Origin: Alphaproteobacteria bacterium
GTDB lineage: Bacteria; Pseudomonadota; Alphaproteobacteria; Micropepsales; Micropepsaceae
DNA length: 64,000 nucleotides
Assembly (NCBI GenBank): GCA_019247845.1
Contig: JAFBAL010000045.1
Location: 1 to 64,000, forward strand
Reading direction: 5' to 3'
In this document: positions 1 to 9,432 of the stretch, piece after piece
Position numbering within the stretch: the stretch's first letter is position 1
Layout: the number at the start of each line of letters is the position of its first letter
Notes under the pieces: model-generated
The model's database searches: none
What the model saw: only the letters and a program-made list of their open reading frames with translations
Told to the model about the DNA's origin: nothing
Program-made: the position numbers and the translations under genes

Positions 1-185
1 AGGCGCTGGTCTTCATCGGGGGTGCGGAGAACGAATGGGACGACGTCGTCTGCGTGCGCTATCCGTCGCGCGCCAAGTTCCTCGACATGATCGCCGACCC
101 GGAATATCTCGCCGCGACCGCGCATCGCGACGCGGGCCTCGAGCGCACTGCGCTTCTGTGCTGCGAAGCGGGAAGTGCGGCATGA
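1..185 (+). CDS. DUF1330-like protein, C-terminal fragment
   Basis: This is the last 60 codons of a gene that begins left of the window (frame from base 3, TGA at 183-185). The tail carries a YPSRAKF...DPEY...HRDAGLE pattern that I recognise from the C-terminal strand-helix region of DUF1330 proteins, small ferredoxin-fold proteins of unknown function. Its stop overlaps the next ATG (ATGA), so it is translationally coupled to the downstream GST and belongs to the same operon. Family assignment rests on a short stretch only. Confidence 0.55.
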   Translation, partial: ALVFIGGAENEWDDVVCVRYPSRAKFLDMIADPEYLAATAHRDAGLERTALLCCEAGSAA

Positions 186-1162
186 GCCTCTACACCGTCT
201 ATGGCGGGCTCGGCTCGCCGTATTCGATGAAGATGCGCAGCGTCATGCGCTATCGCCGGCTGCCGCATGTCTGGCGCCAGATGCAGATGGGCGACGAGCG
301 CGTCTTCAAGCACGTCAAGGCGCCGGTCATCCCCGTCGTGCAGTTCATGGACGGCTCGTGGCACAACGACTCCACGCCGATGATCTTCGCGCTCGAACGC
401 CTGCACGCCGAACGCTCGGTGCTGCCCAAGGATCCGGTCGAAGCGTTCATCGCGTACCTGCTCGAGGATTTCGCCGACGAATGGGGCACCAAGGCGATGT
501 TCCACTATCGCTGGTTCCGCGAGCGCGATGCCAGGCAGATGTCGGAATGGCTGGCCTTCGACCGCCTGCGCGCGCCGGGACGCGCGGCCATCGTCGGCGC
601 GGCCGCGACGTTCCGCGAGCGCCAGGTCGGCCGCATGGCGCTGGTCGGCTGCACGCCGGAGAATGCACCGGTCATCGAGGACAGTGCGCGGCGCATCCTC
701 GCGGTGTTCGAGGGCTTCGTCACCGAGCAGCCTTATCTCTTCGGCACGCGGCCGTCGCTCGCCGATTTCGGCTGGTTCGGGCAGATGTCGCAGCTTGCCG
801 TCGATCCGACGCCGCAGGACCTCATGCGTGCCGAGTTCCCCTTCGCCTTCCGCTGGGTGCAGGAGCTCGACGATGCTTCCGGCGTCGAAGGCGAATGGAG
901 CGGCGTGAGCGCGCCCGTGAAGGCGCTGCTGAAGCTCGCGGGCGAAATCTATTTCCCGTTCCTGCTCGCCAATGCGCGCGCGATCGCCGGCGGCGAGGAG
1001 ACGTTCTCGGTCGCGCTGCTCGGCCGCTCCTACAGCCAGGCCGCATTCAAGTATCAGGCGAAATGCCTGCGCGAGTTGCGCACGGCTTACGCGAAGCTGG
1101 GCGGCGCGGCCGACGCGCTGCTCTCCGAAGCCGGATGCCTGGAGGCGCTGCGTGGGCCGTAA
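182..1162 (+). CDS. Glutathione S-transferase family protein (326 aa)
   Basis: The protein begins with a thioredoxin-like GST N-terminal domain (residues about 1-80, GLGSPYSMKMR near the usual glutathione-activating Ser/Tyr position) followed by an all-helical C-terminal domain with a YLFG..PSLADFG motif near residue 185. At 326 aa it is about 100 aa longer than a classic GST, the excess being C-terminal. It is expected to be cytosolic and to use glutathione on an electrophile or ether bond; the substrate is unknown. The ATG at 182 overlaps the upstream stop. A longer frame opening at 35 is rejected because it would run through the DUF1330 gene. Its own stop overlaps the GTG of the sulfatase. 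Confidence 0.8.
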   Translation: MSLYTVYGGLGSPYSMKMRSVMRYRRLPHVWRQMQMGDERVFKHVKAPVIPVVQFMDGSWHNDSTPMIFALERLHAERSVLPKDPVEAFIAYLLEDFADEWGTKAMFHYRWFRERDARQMSEWLAFDRLRAPGRAAIVGAAATFRERQVGRMALVGCTPENAPVIEDSARRILAVFEGFVTEQPYLFGTRPSLADFGWFGQMSQLAVDPTPQDLMRAEFPFAFRWVQELDDASGVEGEWSGVSAPVKALLKLAGEIYFPFLLANARAIAGGEETFSVALLGRSYSQAAFKYQAKCLRELRTAYAKLGGAADALLSEAGCLEALRGP

Positions 1163-2735
1163 GATCCTCTTCATCACCACCGACCAGCAGCGCTACGACT
1201 CGCTCGGCTGCAACGGCAACCGCTTCTGCCGCACGCCGAACATCGATGCGCTGGCCGCGAGCGGCATCAACTACAAGCGCGCCTATAACCAGAACACGGT
1301 ATGCATGCCCGCGCGCTCGACCATGCTGACGGGACAGTACGTGCGCACGCATGGCGTCTTCGCCAACGGCGTGCCGCTGCCCGAGGACGCGCCGTCCGTG
1401 GCGCGCTACCTGAAGGACAAGGCGGGCTACAAGACGGCGCTGATCGGCAAGGCGCATTTCGAGCCGGCCTTCGATCCCAAGCTCAAATGGCTGGAGAACC
1501 GGCGCGAGCGCGAGAACGATACCGGGCCGTGGCGCGGCTTCCACATGGCGATCCAGGCGATGCACATCGCGAGCTTCAACGGCCGGCCGGTGGCGCATTA
1601 CGGCCAGTGGATGAAGACGGCGCATCCCGAATACTTCGCCGCTTCGCCGCCGCTGCTCAACGCCGCGCCCGGCGGCGACACGGGCGCGCCGGAGACCGCG
1701 AACAATCCGGTGCCGCGCGAGATCTATCACACCGACTGGCTTGCGGGCCTGGCGGAGGATTGGCTGAAAGGTCTGGACGCCGACGACGATTGGTTCCTGT
1801 GGCTCAGCTTTCCCGATCCGCATCATCCCTGGGACCCGCCACAGGAAGAGAACAAGCGCTGCGACTGGCGCGACCTGCCGCTGCCCGACGGCTATCCGGG
1901 AACGCCGGACGCGATCCGCAAGGTGCTGGCGAAGAAACCGGCGCACTGGCTCGCTTATTACGACGGCACCTTCGCCAATATCGAAGGCGGGCCGATGAAC
2001 TTCACGCCACAGCAGCTTTCGCCCGACAACATCCGCGAGATCAATGCCAAGGTCCATGTGATGAACGAGCTGGTCGATGAGGCCGTCGGCCGCGTGATGC
2101 GTGCGGTCGCGGCGCGCGGCTGGGACGGCGACACCGACGTGTTCTTCACCACCGATCACGGCGAGCTGCAGGGCGACTTCGGCTTCGTCTACAAAGGTCC
2201 GTTCCACACCGACGCGCTGATGCGCCTGCCGTTCATCTGGCGGCCCGCGCCGAACGCGAAGGTCGCGCCCGCGGTCGTGAACCAGCCGGTGGAGCAGGTC
2301 GATCTCGCGTCCACCTTCGCCGAGATCGCGGGCGTCGCTCAGGCGGCCTGGATGCAAGGCAAGGTGCTGCCGGCCACCGACGACGGCTCGCGCCAGCGCG
2401 CGATCTGCGAATGGGACAGCCAGTTTCCGGGTTATGGCTTCCACTTCCGCTCCATCGTGCGCGACGGCTTCCTGCTCACGCGCTACGAGCCGTCGACGCC
2501 GGGCAAGCCCAACGGGCTGGAGGAGTTCTGGCCGCAGTTCGCCGCCACCGGCACGCGCATCAAGTATGACGGTGCGGAAGGAGAGCTCTACGACCTGAAC
2601 GACGACCCGCGTCAATGGGAAAATCTTTGGGATGACCCCGCCCGCCGGACTTTGAAGCGCGACCTGATCGCCGATCTTTATGATAACCTGCCGCCCGAGC
2701 GCGACCCGAAGCTGAAGGTCGAGGCCCCGGCTTGA
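1152..2735 (+). CDS. Sulfatase family hydrolase (type I, formylglycine-dependent, 527 aa)
   Basis: The N-terminus ILFITTDQQRYDSLG is the metal-binding start of alkaline-phosphatase-superfamily sulfatases. The activation motif CMPAR (Cys51, codon 1302-1304) matches C-x-P-x-R, in which an FGE-type enzyme converts Cys to formylglycine. TTDHGE near residue 333 supplies further metal ligands, and a KGPFHTDALMRLP segment follows. It hydrolyses a sulfate, or possibly phosphonate, ester. No signal peptide is visible, so it should act in the cytoplasm after uptake, which fits the transporter two genes on. The GTG start at 1152 is inferred from the family N-terminus and overlaps the GST stop; upstream codons in this frame are GST shadow. 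Confidence 0.87.
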   Translation: MGRKILFITTDQQRYDSLGCNGNRFCRTPNIDALAASGINYKRAYNQNTVCMPARSTMLTGQYVRTHGVFANGVPLPEDAPSVARYLKDKAGYKTALIGKAHFEPAFDPKLKWLENRRERENDTGPWRGFHMAIQAMHIASFNGRPVAHYGQWMKTAHPEYFAASPPLLNAAPGGDTGAPETANNPVPREIYHTDWLAGLAEDWLKGLDADDDWFLWLSFPDPHHPWDPPQEENKRCDWRDLPLPDGYPGTPDAIRKVLAKKPAHWLAYYDGTFANIEGGPMNFTPQQLSPDNIREINAKVHVMNELVDEAVGRVMRAVAARGWDGDTDVFFTTDHGELQGDFGFVYKGPFHTDALMRLPFIWRPAPNAKVAPAVVNQPVEQVDLASTFAEIAGVAQAAWMQGKVLPATDDGSRQRAICEWDSQFPGYGFHFRSIVRDGFLLTRYEPSTPGKPNGLEEFWPQFAATGTRIKYDGAEGELYDLNDDPRQWENLWDDPARRTLKRDLIADLYDNLPPERDPKLKVEAPA

Positions 2736-2745
2736 GGAGCAGAAA

Positions 2746-3414
2746 ATGGCGTTGATGATCTATGGCAGCACCGTGTCGCCCTTCGTGCGCAAGGTGCGCG
2801 TGGTGATGGCGGAGAAGGGGCTTCAATACACCATCGATCCGGTGAGCCCGTTCCGCGCGCCGCCGGACTTCCGCGAGATCTCGCCGCTCGGCCGCATCCC
2901 CGCCTTCCGCGACACCGATCTGCCGGAGCCCAACCATCTCTGCGACTCCTCGGTCATCTGCGATTACCTGGAGCACAAATATCCCACGCCGGCGCTGTAC
3001 CCGAGCGCGCCATACGACCGCGCCCGCGCTCTGTGGTTCGAGGAATACGCGGACTCGATCCTGGCCGAGACCATGGGCCGCGGCTTCTTCTTCGAGCGCG
3101 TGGTCAAGAAGATCCTGAAGGCCGCGACCGACGAGGCGGTGTGCCAGACGACCCTGACCGAGAAGCTGCCGCCGCTGTTCGACTATCTGAGCGCGCAGCT
3201 CGGCGGCAACGAATACCTGGTGGGCGGGGCGTTCTCCATCGCCGACATCACGGTCGCGACCATGCTGGTGAATTTCGAGCATGCCGGCGGAGTCATCGAT
3301 GCCGCGCGCTGGCCGAAGCTCGCCGCCTATATCAAGCGCATGCACGAGCGGCCGTCGTTCAAGGCCTGCATCGACGAGGAGCGCCCGTTCATCGAGCGCG
3401 TGCGCGCCGCATGA
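2746..3414 (+). CDS. Glutathione S-transferase (222 aa)
   Basis: This is a canonical-length GST. The N-terminal thioredoxin fold has the catalytic-type Ser in GSTVSPFVRKVR (about residues 7-18), the cis-Pro region PLGRIPAF, and the glutathione-binding DSSVICDYLE. The C-terminal helical domain carries FSIADITVA. An AGGAGC ribosome site sits 7 bases before the ATG, 10 bp after the sulfatase stop. It is the second of three unlike GSTs in one operon. Its stop overlaps the next ATG. The substrate cannot be inferred from sequence. Confidence 0.87.
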   Translation: MALMIYGSTVSPFVRKVRVVMAEKGLQYTIDPVSPFRAPPDFREISPLGRIPAFRDTDLPEPNHLCDSSVICDYLEHKYPTPALYPSAPYDRARALWFEEYADSILAETMGRGFFFERVVKKILKAATDEAVCQTTLTEKLPPLFDYLSAQLGGNEYLVGGAFSIADITVATMLVNFEHAGGVIDAARWPKLAAYIKRMHERPSFKACIDEERPFIERVRAA

Positions 3415-4799
3415 CGGCGCCGAAGCGCACGCCGTGGCAGATCGTCGCCGCCTATGCGCTGCCGGCTTTTCCGATCGCGGCCTTCGGCATGCCGCTGGTC
3501 GTGCACCTGCCGAGCTTCTATGCCTCGAAAGAGGTCGGCATCCCGCTGGCGGTGGTCGGTGCGATCTTCGGGCTGATCCGCATCATCGACATCTTCGTCG
3601 ATCCCATCGCGGGCTATGTCAGCGACCGCTGGCGCAGCCGCTTCGGACGGCGACGGCCCATCATCGCGCTCGGCACGCCGGTCTTCGCGCTCGGCATCTG
3701 GCTCGCTTTCGTGCCCGGCGGGGCCGCGAGCGCCGCCTATCTGACGGCGTGCCTGATGGTGATGTATCTGGGCTATTCGGCCGTCGTGGTGCCGCATCTG
3801 TCGTGGGGCGCGGAGATTTCCGGCGAGTATCACGAGCGAAGCCGCGTCTATGGCTGGTATCAGTTCCTCACCGTCGCCGGCATGATGTGCGTGCTGATCG
3901 TGCCGGCGGTGCTCGAGGGACGAGGCTATCCGCTATCGACCCAGGTCATGGCGATGGCGGCGTTCGCCATCGCCGCCATGATCCCCAGCATCGCGATCTG
4001 CCTCGCGGTGGTGCCCGAGCCCGAGGTGCGGCTCGGCACCCAGGCGGGTCTGTGGCCGACCTTGCGCTTCCTGCTCAAGAACGACGCCGTGCGCCGGGTG
4101 ATCCTGGTCGATCTGATCGAATCCACGAACCAGGGCGCGCGCGGCGCGATGTTCCTCTATTTCATCGGCCTCGGCCTGGCGCTGCCGAAATTCGGCGGGA
4201 CGCTGCTGCTGGTCTATTTCCTGAGCGGCGTCGTCTGCGCGCCCGTCTGGATCGCGCTGTCGCGCCGCATCGGCAAGAGCCGCACCCTGATCGCGTCCTA
4301 TGTCTACGGCATCGCGACGGGTCTTCTGCTGTTCGCCGTTCCGCCGGGCAGCAAGCCGGCCGCGATGGCCGTCATCGCGCTGACCGGCGCGGCCTATGCG
4401 GCGCCGGCATTTCTCATTCGCGCCATGATGGCCGATGTCGCGGACGCCGATACCTATGAGACCGGCGCCGAGCGGGCGGGGCTGCTCTATGCCTTCCTGA
4501 CGATGACCAGCAAGCTCGGCATCGGCTGGTCGGTGACCATCGCTTTCGGGCTGCTGGCTTTCCTGGGCTTCGATCCCAGGATCCGCGACGCCGCCGGCGC
4601 GATCGACAACCTGCGGCTGGTCTATATCCTGATGCCCATCGGGCTGGCCGCGGTCAGCCTCGTCACCATGATCGGCTATCCGCTGAACGAGGCGCGCCAG
4701 CGCGCGCTGCGCGACGAGATCGAGCGCCGCCGCGCCATGGCCGCAAGAAACGAGACCGCCGCCGTCGAAGCCATCGCCGCCACAGGAGCCGCCGAATGA
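3411..4799 (+). CDS. MFS transporter, GPH (sugar:cation symporter)-like family (462 aa)
   Basis: It is a polytopic inner-membrane protein with about 12 hydrophobic segments. The signature [20 protein letters not shown] (about residues 64-83) is characteristic of the glycoside-pentoside-hexuronide/cation symporter (MFS_2) family, as is the later [16 protein letters not shown]. It probably imports the organic compound handled by the neighbouring sulfatase and GSTs, driven by a cation gradient. The start is the ATG at 3411, overlapping the preceding GST stop (ATGA); a much longer open frame upstream is a shadow of the GST gene. The 3' end again overlaps the next GST by 4 bp. Confidence 0.83.
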   Translation: MTAPKRTPWQIVAAYALPAFPIAAFGMPLVVHLPSFYASKEVGIPLAVVGAIFGLIRIIDIFVDPIAGYVSDRWRSRFGRRRPIIALGTPVFALGIWLAFVPGGAASAAYLTACLMVMYLGYSAVVVPHLSWGAEISGEYHERSRVYGWYQFLTVAGMMCVLIVPAVLEGRGYPLSTQVMAMAAFAIAAMIPSIAICLAVVPEPEVRLGTQAGLWPTLRFLLKNDAVRRVILVDLIESTNQGARGAMFLYFIGLGLALPKFGGTLLLVYFLSGVVCAPVWIALSRRIGKSRTLIASYVYGIATGLLLFAVPPGSKPAAMAVIALTGAAYAAPAFLIRAMMADVADADTYETGAERAGLLYAFLTMTSKLGIGWSVTIAFGLLAFLGFDPRIRDAAGAIDNLRLVYILMPIGLAAVSLVTMIGYPLNEARQRALRDEIERRRAMAARNETAAVEAIAATGAAE

Positions 4800-5479
4800 T
4801 CGACCTCTACACCTCGCCGACGCCGAACGGCTGGAAGGCATCCGTCACCCTGGAGGAGATGGGGCTTCCCTACGAGGTCCACCCGATCTCGCTCGGCAAG
4901 CAGGAGCAGAAGGCCCCCTGGTTCCTCAAGATCAATCCCAACGGCCGCATCCCGGCCATCGTCGACCGCGACCTCGACAATTTCGCGGTCTTCGAATCCG
5001 GCGCGATCATGCTCTATCTCGCCGAGAAGACCGGCCTGCTGATCCCTAAGGACGTCAAGGGCCGTTCGCGCTGCGTGCAGTGGCTGATGTTCCAGATGGG
5101 CGGCATCGGCCCGATGATGGGGCAGGCGAACGTCTTCTTCCGCTATTGGCACGAGGTCTACCAGCCGGCCATCGACCGCTACCAGAAGGAGTCGCGGCGC
5201 CTGTTCGAGGTGCTGAATTCGCGCCTGGGCGAAAGCGAGTGGCTGGCCGGCGGCGACTATTCCATCGCCGACATCGCCAATTATTGCTGGGTGCGAATCC
5301 ATCCCTGGTCGGGCGTGTCGACCGAGGGCCTCGACCACCTGCAGCGCTGGCTGAACACGATCGGCGAGCGGCCGGCGGTGCAGAGGGGCGTCGCGGTGCC
5401 GCAGCCGATCGTGGCCACAGGCAACGGCGAGGGCACCAAGCGGGCCATCGAGGAAGCGCAGAAGATCGTTCAGCGATAA
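4796..5479 (+). CDS. Glutathione S-transferase, Nu-class-like (227 aa)
   Basis: The opening [16 protein letters not shown] is typical of Nu-class GSTs (YfcG/YghU type), which use a Thr/Asn pair rather than a catalytic Tyr/Ser and can have disulfide-reductase activity. [11 protein letters not shown] and [13 protein letters not shown] form the glutathione site, and [11 protein letters not shown] is the C-terminal N-capping-box motif. It overlaps the transporter stop by 4 bp, so five genes from DUF1330 to here are joined by overlaps or very short gaps. The activity assignment is by family resemblance only. Confidence 0.86.
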   Translation: MIDLYTSPTPNGWKASVTLEEMGLPYEVHPISLGKQEQKAPWFLKINPNGRIPAIVDRDLDNFAVFESGAIMLYLAEKTGLLIPKDVKGRSRCVQWLMFQMGGIGPMMGQANVFFRYWHEVYQPAIDRYQKESRRLFEVLNSRLGESEWLAGGDYSIADIANYCWVRIHPWSGVSTEGLDHLQRWLNTIGERPAVQRGVAVPQPIVATGNGEGTKRAIEEAQKIVQR

Positions 5480-5482
5480 CGG

Positions 5483-6220
5483 ATGAGCCAGTTCGACGAC
5501 GTACAGGATTTCGTTCGGCTTGCGAGGTCGAGCGAAACGGTTGAAGAGCTTCACGCGCTGGTTGATGGCGCGGCCCGGTCGTTCGGCTTCGCCTATTTCA
5601 TACTCGGCCATCACACGACGGCGTCCGGCCCGGGCGTGGTCTATCTCTCGAGCTACCCGAGCGGCTTCGTGGAAGAGATGAGCAGGAGGACGCGGTTCCA
5701 TGACGATCCGGTGATGCGGGCCTGCCGGACCACCGCCGCCGGCTTTCGCTGGGCTGAGCTTGGCCGCCTCATCGCGCTCACCGGCTATCAGAAGGACATC
5801 CTCGCCGGGGCGCGGCGCGCCGGCATCGGAGAGGGCTTCACCGTTCCCGTCCACATACCCGGCGAGCGCCAGGGCTCGAGCTCCTTCGCCGTGCGGCAGG
5901 GGCAGCGGTTCGACGAGCGCGTTCTGCCGGCCGCGCATTACCTGGGCAGCGCCGCCTTCGAAGTCGCGCGGCGCCTGGCGAACGCGCAGGCGCCGGCGAG
6001 CCGCGTGACGATGAGCCCGCGCCAGCGCGAATGCATCGTCCTCGTCGCGCAGGGCAAAAGCGATTGGGAGATCGGGCGGCTGCTGAGCCTGAGCAAGGCG
6101 ACGGTGCACGAGTATGTCGAGAACGCGAAGCGCAAATACGGCGTCGCCTCGCGGGTCCAGCTGGTCGCCAAGGCCCTGTTCGACGAACAGATCGGCTTCG
6201 ACGACATCATCCGCCACTGA
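5483..6220 (+). CDS. LuxR-family regulator with autoinducer-binding-like domain (245 aa)
   Basis: Residues about 15-160 form an autoinducer-binding (PF03472-like) domain and residues about 175-235 a GerE/LuxR helix-turn-helix (SPRQRECIVLVAQGKSDWEIG, then TVHEYVENAKRKYGV). The conserved DP (in FHDDP), a Trp in FRWAEL and a Gly in GIGEGF are kept. The Trp/Tyr pair that contacts the acyl-homoserine-lactone head group is replaced (Phe in GFVEEM, no Tyr at the matching place). No luxI-type synthase is in the window, so it is a solo. It starts 3 bp after the last GST and is the likely regulator of the preceding operon. Confidence 0.83.
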   Translation: MSQFDDVQDFVRLARSSETVEELHALVDGAARSFGFAYFILGHHTTASGPGVVYLSSYPSGFVEEMSRRTRFHDDPVMRACRTTAAGFRWAELGRLIALTGYQKDILAGARRAGIGEGFTVPVHIPGERQGSSSFAVRQGQRFDERVLPAAHYLGSAAFEVARRLANAQAPASRVTMSPRQRECIVLVAQGKSDWEIGRLLSLSKATVHEYVENAKRKYGVASRVQLVAKALFDEQIGFDDIIRH

Positions 6221-6303
6221 GGTCAATCCCTCCATCCGGCGGGATGGCGGAAGGGCCGGCATCTGCCTATCTAAAGTGGCGGTCTCAGCCGTTCGAGCAT
6301 GCC

Positions 6304-6693
6304 ATGCGCAAGTCCCGAAGCCGCATCGACGAGCAGGTCGGCGCCCGCGTCCGCCTTCGGCGCCGGGCGCTCGGCATCAGCCAGACCAAGCTCGCCGCCG
6401 CGCTCGGTCTCTCCTTCCAGATGGTGCAGCGCTATGAATACGGGCAATGCCGGATTTCGGTGTCGCTGCTCTGCGCCGTCGCTTCGGAGCTGGATTGCCC
6501 GATCGGCTATTTCATCGAAGGCTTGGACGATCGGCGCGAAGGCGGTCGCGTCGCCGCCGGCCCGGACGACCTCTTCAACAGCCAGTATGGGCGCTCGCTG
6601 GCGCTGTTCTTCCCGCGGATCGCGCAGCCCGAAGGTCAGCGCGTCATCGCCGACCTGGTACGCGCCATGGCGGACGACGACGAGGCCGCCTAG
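6304..6693 (+). CDS. XRE-family helix-turn-helix regulator (129 aa)
   Basis: The N-terminal Cro/CI-type HTH spans residues about 10-65 (GARVRLRRRALGISQTKLA...SFQMVQRYEYG). A short acidic tail follows that could mediate dimerisation. The ATG at 6304 is chosen by domain fit; an in-frame ATG at 6244 would add 20 residues, and neither has a strong ribosome site. The gene lies 83 bp after the LuxR gene on the same strand. It ends in CTAG, shared with the stop of the converging TerC gene. Targets are unknown. Confidence 0.75.
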   Translation: MRKSRSRIDEQVGARVRLRRRALGISQTKLAAALGLSFQMVQRYEYGQCRISVSLLCAVASELDCPIGYFIEGLDDRREGGRVAAGPDDLFNSQYGRSLALFFPRIAQPEGQRVIADLVRAMADDDEAA

Positions 6694-7403
6694 CGCTTCC
6701 TTTTCCGTGCCGCGACGCGCTGGTTGAGCACCTCGACCAGGCCCGAGAACGCCACGGCGAAGTAGAGATAGCCGCGCGGGATATGGAAATGCATCGCATC
6801 GGCGACCAGCGAGGTGCCGATCAGCAGCAGGAAGCTCAGCGCCAGCATCTTCACCGTCGGGTGCTTGTCGACGAAATCGGCGACGGTGCCGGACGCGACC
6901 ATCATGATCACCATCGCGATCACCACGGCGCCGATCATCACCGGCAGGTGCTCGGCGACGCCGACCGCGGTCACGACCGAATCTATCGAGAATACGATGT
7001 CGAACATCGCGATCTGCACGATCACCGACAACATGGTGGCGCCGCGGCCCTCGCGTTCGTGGTCCTCGCCCTCCACCATGCCGTGGATTTCGCGCGTGCT
7101 CTTGGTGAGCAGGAACATGCCGCCGCCCAGGAACACGATGTCCTTCCACGAGAAGCCCTCGCCGAAGACCGTGAACAACGGCCTCGACATATGGGTGATC
7201 CACACGATGCTCGACAGCAGGACGATGCGCAGCACCAGCGCCAGGCTGAGCCCGATGCGGCGCGCCAGCGGGCGCTTCGCCTCGGGCAGGCGGTTGGCGG
7301 TCAGCGACAGGAAGATGATGTTGTCGATGCCCAGCACGATCTCGAGCACCGTGAGCGTGAGCAGGGAGATCCAGGCATCGGCGGAGAAGACGAGATCGAA
7401 CAT
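6690..7403 (-). CDS. TerC-family integral membrane protein (237 aa)
   Basis: This hydrophobic protein has about 7 membrane segments and the family hallmarks LEIVLGIDNIIFLS (near the N-terminus) and FDIVFSIDSVVTAVG (second half); their acidic residues lie within membrane helices. TerC proteins are linked to tellurite resistance and metal export or metalation of exoenzymes; the exact role here is not determinable. The ATG at 7403 overlaps the TGA of the upstream PAP2 gene by one base (TGATG), so the two are coupled. A GTG three codons upstream (7412) is possible. Confidence 0.86.
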   Translation of the reverse strand: MFDLVFSADAWISLLTLTVLEIVLGIDNIIFLSLTANRLPEAKRPLARRIGLSLALVLRIVLLSSIVWITHMSRPLFTVFGEGFSWKDIVFLGGGMFLLTKSTREIHGMVEGEDHEREGRGATMLSVIVQIAMFDIVFSIDSVVTAVGVAEHLPVMIGAVVIAMVIMMVASGTVADFVDKHPTVKMLALSFLLLIGTSLVADAMHFHIPRGYLYFAVAFSGLVEVLNQRVAARKRKR

Positions 7404-7999
7404 CAGAACCACGCCGGTGCCAGTTGCGGGAAGACATGCATGACGCTCTCATGCGCCGAAATCAATCCGATACCGGCGCCGACCAGCACGTCGCTCAGGT
7501 AATGGGCGGTGAGCAGCGCCCGGGTCAGTGCGAGCCAGGCGGCCAGCGCGAACCACAGTGCCGCCCAGGCCGGCCAGGCGCAGCAGGCGACCGCCGCGAC
7601 GCAGAAGATCGTCAGCGCGTGGCCCGAAGGGAACGAATTGTAGTCGGTGTCGAAAGCGAAGGGGATGAAGCCGTAGAGCCCCATCTCGAAATCGTCGCGC
7701 GGCCGCCTTCGTCCCAGGACCAGCTTGATCACGTGCAGCGTCGCGCTGCCCAGGAGCAGGCTGGCGAGGAAGGCGAGCGCATAGGGCTTGACCGCGCTCA
7801 AGCCCGCCCATTGGGCGAGCGCCAGCGCCGCCACGGCCGCGATCAGCCAGTGCGACGCCTTGGCCATGTGGGTCGTGGAATCGAGGAACTTCCAGAACCC
7901 CGCATTGACGCGGTCGTAGAGCCAATGCGAGCTGCGGCGATCGAAGCCGATGGCCGCAACCCCGAGCGCGATCAGGACGATTCCGGCCCACAGAAGCAT
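7403..7999 (-). CDS. PAP2-family phosphatase, membrane-bound (198 aa)
   Basis: It contains the three-part PAP2 phosphatase signature: KLVLGRRRP (near residue 88), SFPSGHA (near residue 120) and RALLTAHYLSDVLVG (near residue 162). These provide the Arg/Lys, His and His-Asp of the active site. Five or six membrane helices place the site at the outer face of the inner membrane. Likely substrates are undecaprenyl pyrophosphate, phosphatidylglycerol phosphate or related lipid phosphates. It is the first gene of a two-gene minus-strand unit with terC. Confidence 0.85.
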   Translation of the reverse strand: MLLWAGIVLIALGVAAIGFDRRSSHWLYDRVNAGFWKFLDSTTHMAKASHWLIAAVAALALAQWAGLSAVKPYALAFLASLLLGSATLHVIKLVLGRRRPRDDFEMGLYGFIPFAFDTDYNSFPSGHALTIFCVAAVACCAWPAWAALWFALAAWLALTRALLTAHYLSDVLVGAGIGLISAHESVMHVFPQLAPAWF

Positions 8000-8124
8000 G
8001 CGGTGTGATGCCGGGCCGCCGTCGCCGTGTCAAACCGAAGCGTCGGCCGGCACCGGCGGGCTAGTGGCGGCCGGGTCCGCGGGCTAGAGTTGGCGAACCG
8101 CTATTGAGGAAACGGAGGCAACTC

Positions 8125-9366
8125 ATGGATTTCGACTATTCGCCGCGTCAGAAGGAATGGATGGCGAGGGTACAGGCGTTCATGGACGCGCATGTCTATG
8201 CCGCCGAGCCGGTCTATGCCGATCAGATGTCCGAGGCCCGCGCCAAGGGCGATCCCTGGATCGTCGTGCCGGTCGTGGAAGAGCTCAAGGCCAAGGCGAG
8301 GAAGCAGGGGCTGTGGAACCTGTTCCTGAACGAAAGCGAGCACGGCGCCGGCCTCACCAATCTCGAATATGCGCCGCTGGCCGAGATCATGGGCCGCGTC
8401 GGCTTCGCGTCCGAGGTGTTCAACTGCTCGGCGCCCGACACCGGCAACATGGAGGTGCTGGAGCGCTACGGCAGCCCCTACCAACAGGACAAGTGGCTGA
8501 AGCCCCTGCTGGCCGGCGAGATCCGCTCGGCCTTCCTGATGACCGAGCCGGCCGTCGCCTCGTCGGACGCCACCAACATCGAGACCCATATCGAGCGCCG
8601 CGGCGACCACTACGTCGTCAACGGCCGCAAGTGGTGGTCGTCGGGCGTCGGCGATCCGCGCTGCAAGATCATGATCGTGATGGGCAAGAACACCTTCGAC
8701 GGCGACAAGCACAGCCAGCAGTCGCAGATCCTGGTCGAGCGCGACATGCCCGGCGTCGAGGTCAAGCGCATGCTTCCCGTTTTCGGCTATGACGATGCGC
8801 CGCACGGCCATGCCGAGGTGATCCTGAAGGACGTGAAGGTCCCGGCCGAGAACCTGCTGCTCGGCGAGGGCCGCGGCTTCGAGATCGCGCAAGGCCGCCT
8901 TGGGCCGGGCCGCATCCATCACTGCATGCGCACGATCGGCGTCGCGGAGCGCGCGCTGTCGATCATGGTCACGCGGCTCCTGTCGCGCGAGGCCTTCGGC
9001 AAGAAGATCGCCGACCATTCGGTGTGGGAGCAGCGCGTCGCCGAGGCGCGCACCAATATCGACATGTGCCGCCTGCTCACGCTCAAGGCCGCCGACATGA
9101 TGGACAAGGTCGGCAACAAGGTCGCGCGCACCGAGATCGCGATGATCAAGGTCGCCGCGCCGCGCATGGCGCTCAAGGTGATCGACGACGCGATCCAGGC
9201 CTGGGGCGGCGGCGGCGTCACGACCGACTCCGGACTGGCGCGCATGTATGCGAGCCAGCGCACCTTGCGCATCGCCGACGGTCCGGACGAGGTGCACAAC
9301 CGCACCATCGCGCGGCTGGAATACGGCAAGCACGTGCCGAGACCCAAGCGCGCCGCCGCGGAGTAG
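8125..9366 (+). CDS. Acyl-CoA dehydrogenase, ACAD10/11-like (413 aa)
   Basis: It has the full acyl-CoA dehydrogenase architecture: N-terminal helices, a middle beta domain ([19 protein letters not shown] near residue 140), and a C-terminal helical FAD domain with [19 protein letters not shown] and the terminal [18 protein letters not shown]. The start at 8125 has a GGAAACGGAGG ribosome site; an upstream TTG (8104) is less likely. The MDFDYSP N-terminus and overall pattern resemble bacterial homologues of ACAD11. An APH-type kinase of the matching family lies 3 kb downstream. It probably acts on branched or 4-substituted acyl-CoA rather than in bulk beta-oxidation (inference). Confidence 0.87.
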   Translation: MDFDYSPRQKEWMARVQAFMDAHVYAAEPVYADQMSEARAKGDPWIVVPVVEELKAKARKQGLWNLFLNESEHGAGLTNLEYAPLAEIMGRVGFASEVFNCSAPDTGNMEVLERYGSPYQQDKWLKPLLAGEIRSAFLMTEPAVASSDATNIETHIERRGDHYVVNGRKWWSSGVGDPRCKIMIVMGKNTFDGDKHSQQSQILVERDMPGVEVKRMLPVFGYDDAPHGHAEVILKDVKVPAENLLLGEGRGFEIAQGRLGPGRIHHCMRTIGVAERALSIMVTRLLSREAFGKKIADHSVWEQRVAEARTNIDMCRLLTLKAADMMDKVGNKVARTEIAMIKVAAPRMALKVIDDAIQAWGGGGVTTDSGLARMYASQRTLRIADGPDEVHNRTIARLEYGKHVPRPKRAAAE

Positions 9367-9382
9367 GCGGTGCGATAACCTG

Positions 9383-9413
9383 AAAGCGCGGCGTCGAGGG
9401 GCGCCGCGCTTTT
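9383..9413 (+). terminator. Rho-independent terminator after the acyl-CoA dehydrogenase
   Basis: A perfect 11-bp stem (AAAGCGCGGCG pairing with CGCCGCGCTTT) encloses an 8-base loop (9394-9401). The downstream arm ends in a short T run. It sits 16 bp past the dehydrogenase stop and before the GloVer gene at 9433, separating the two transcription units. Confidence 0.75.
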
Positions 9414-9432
9414 CGCTTTCGGAGTATGTCTC

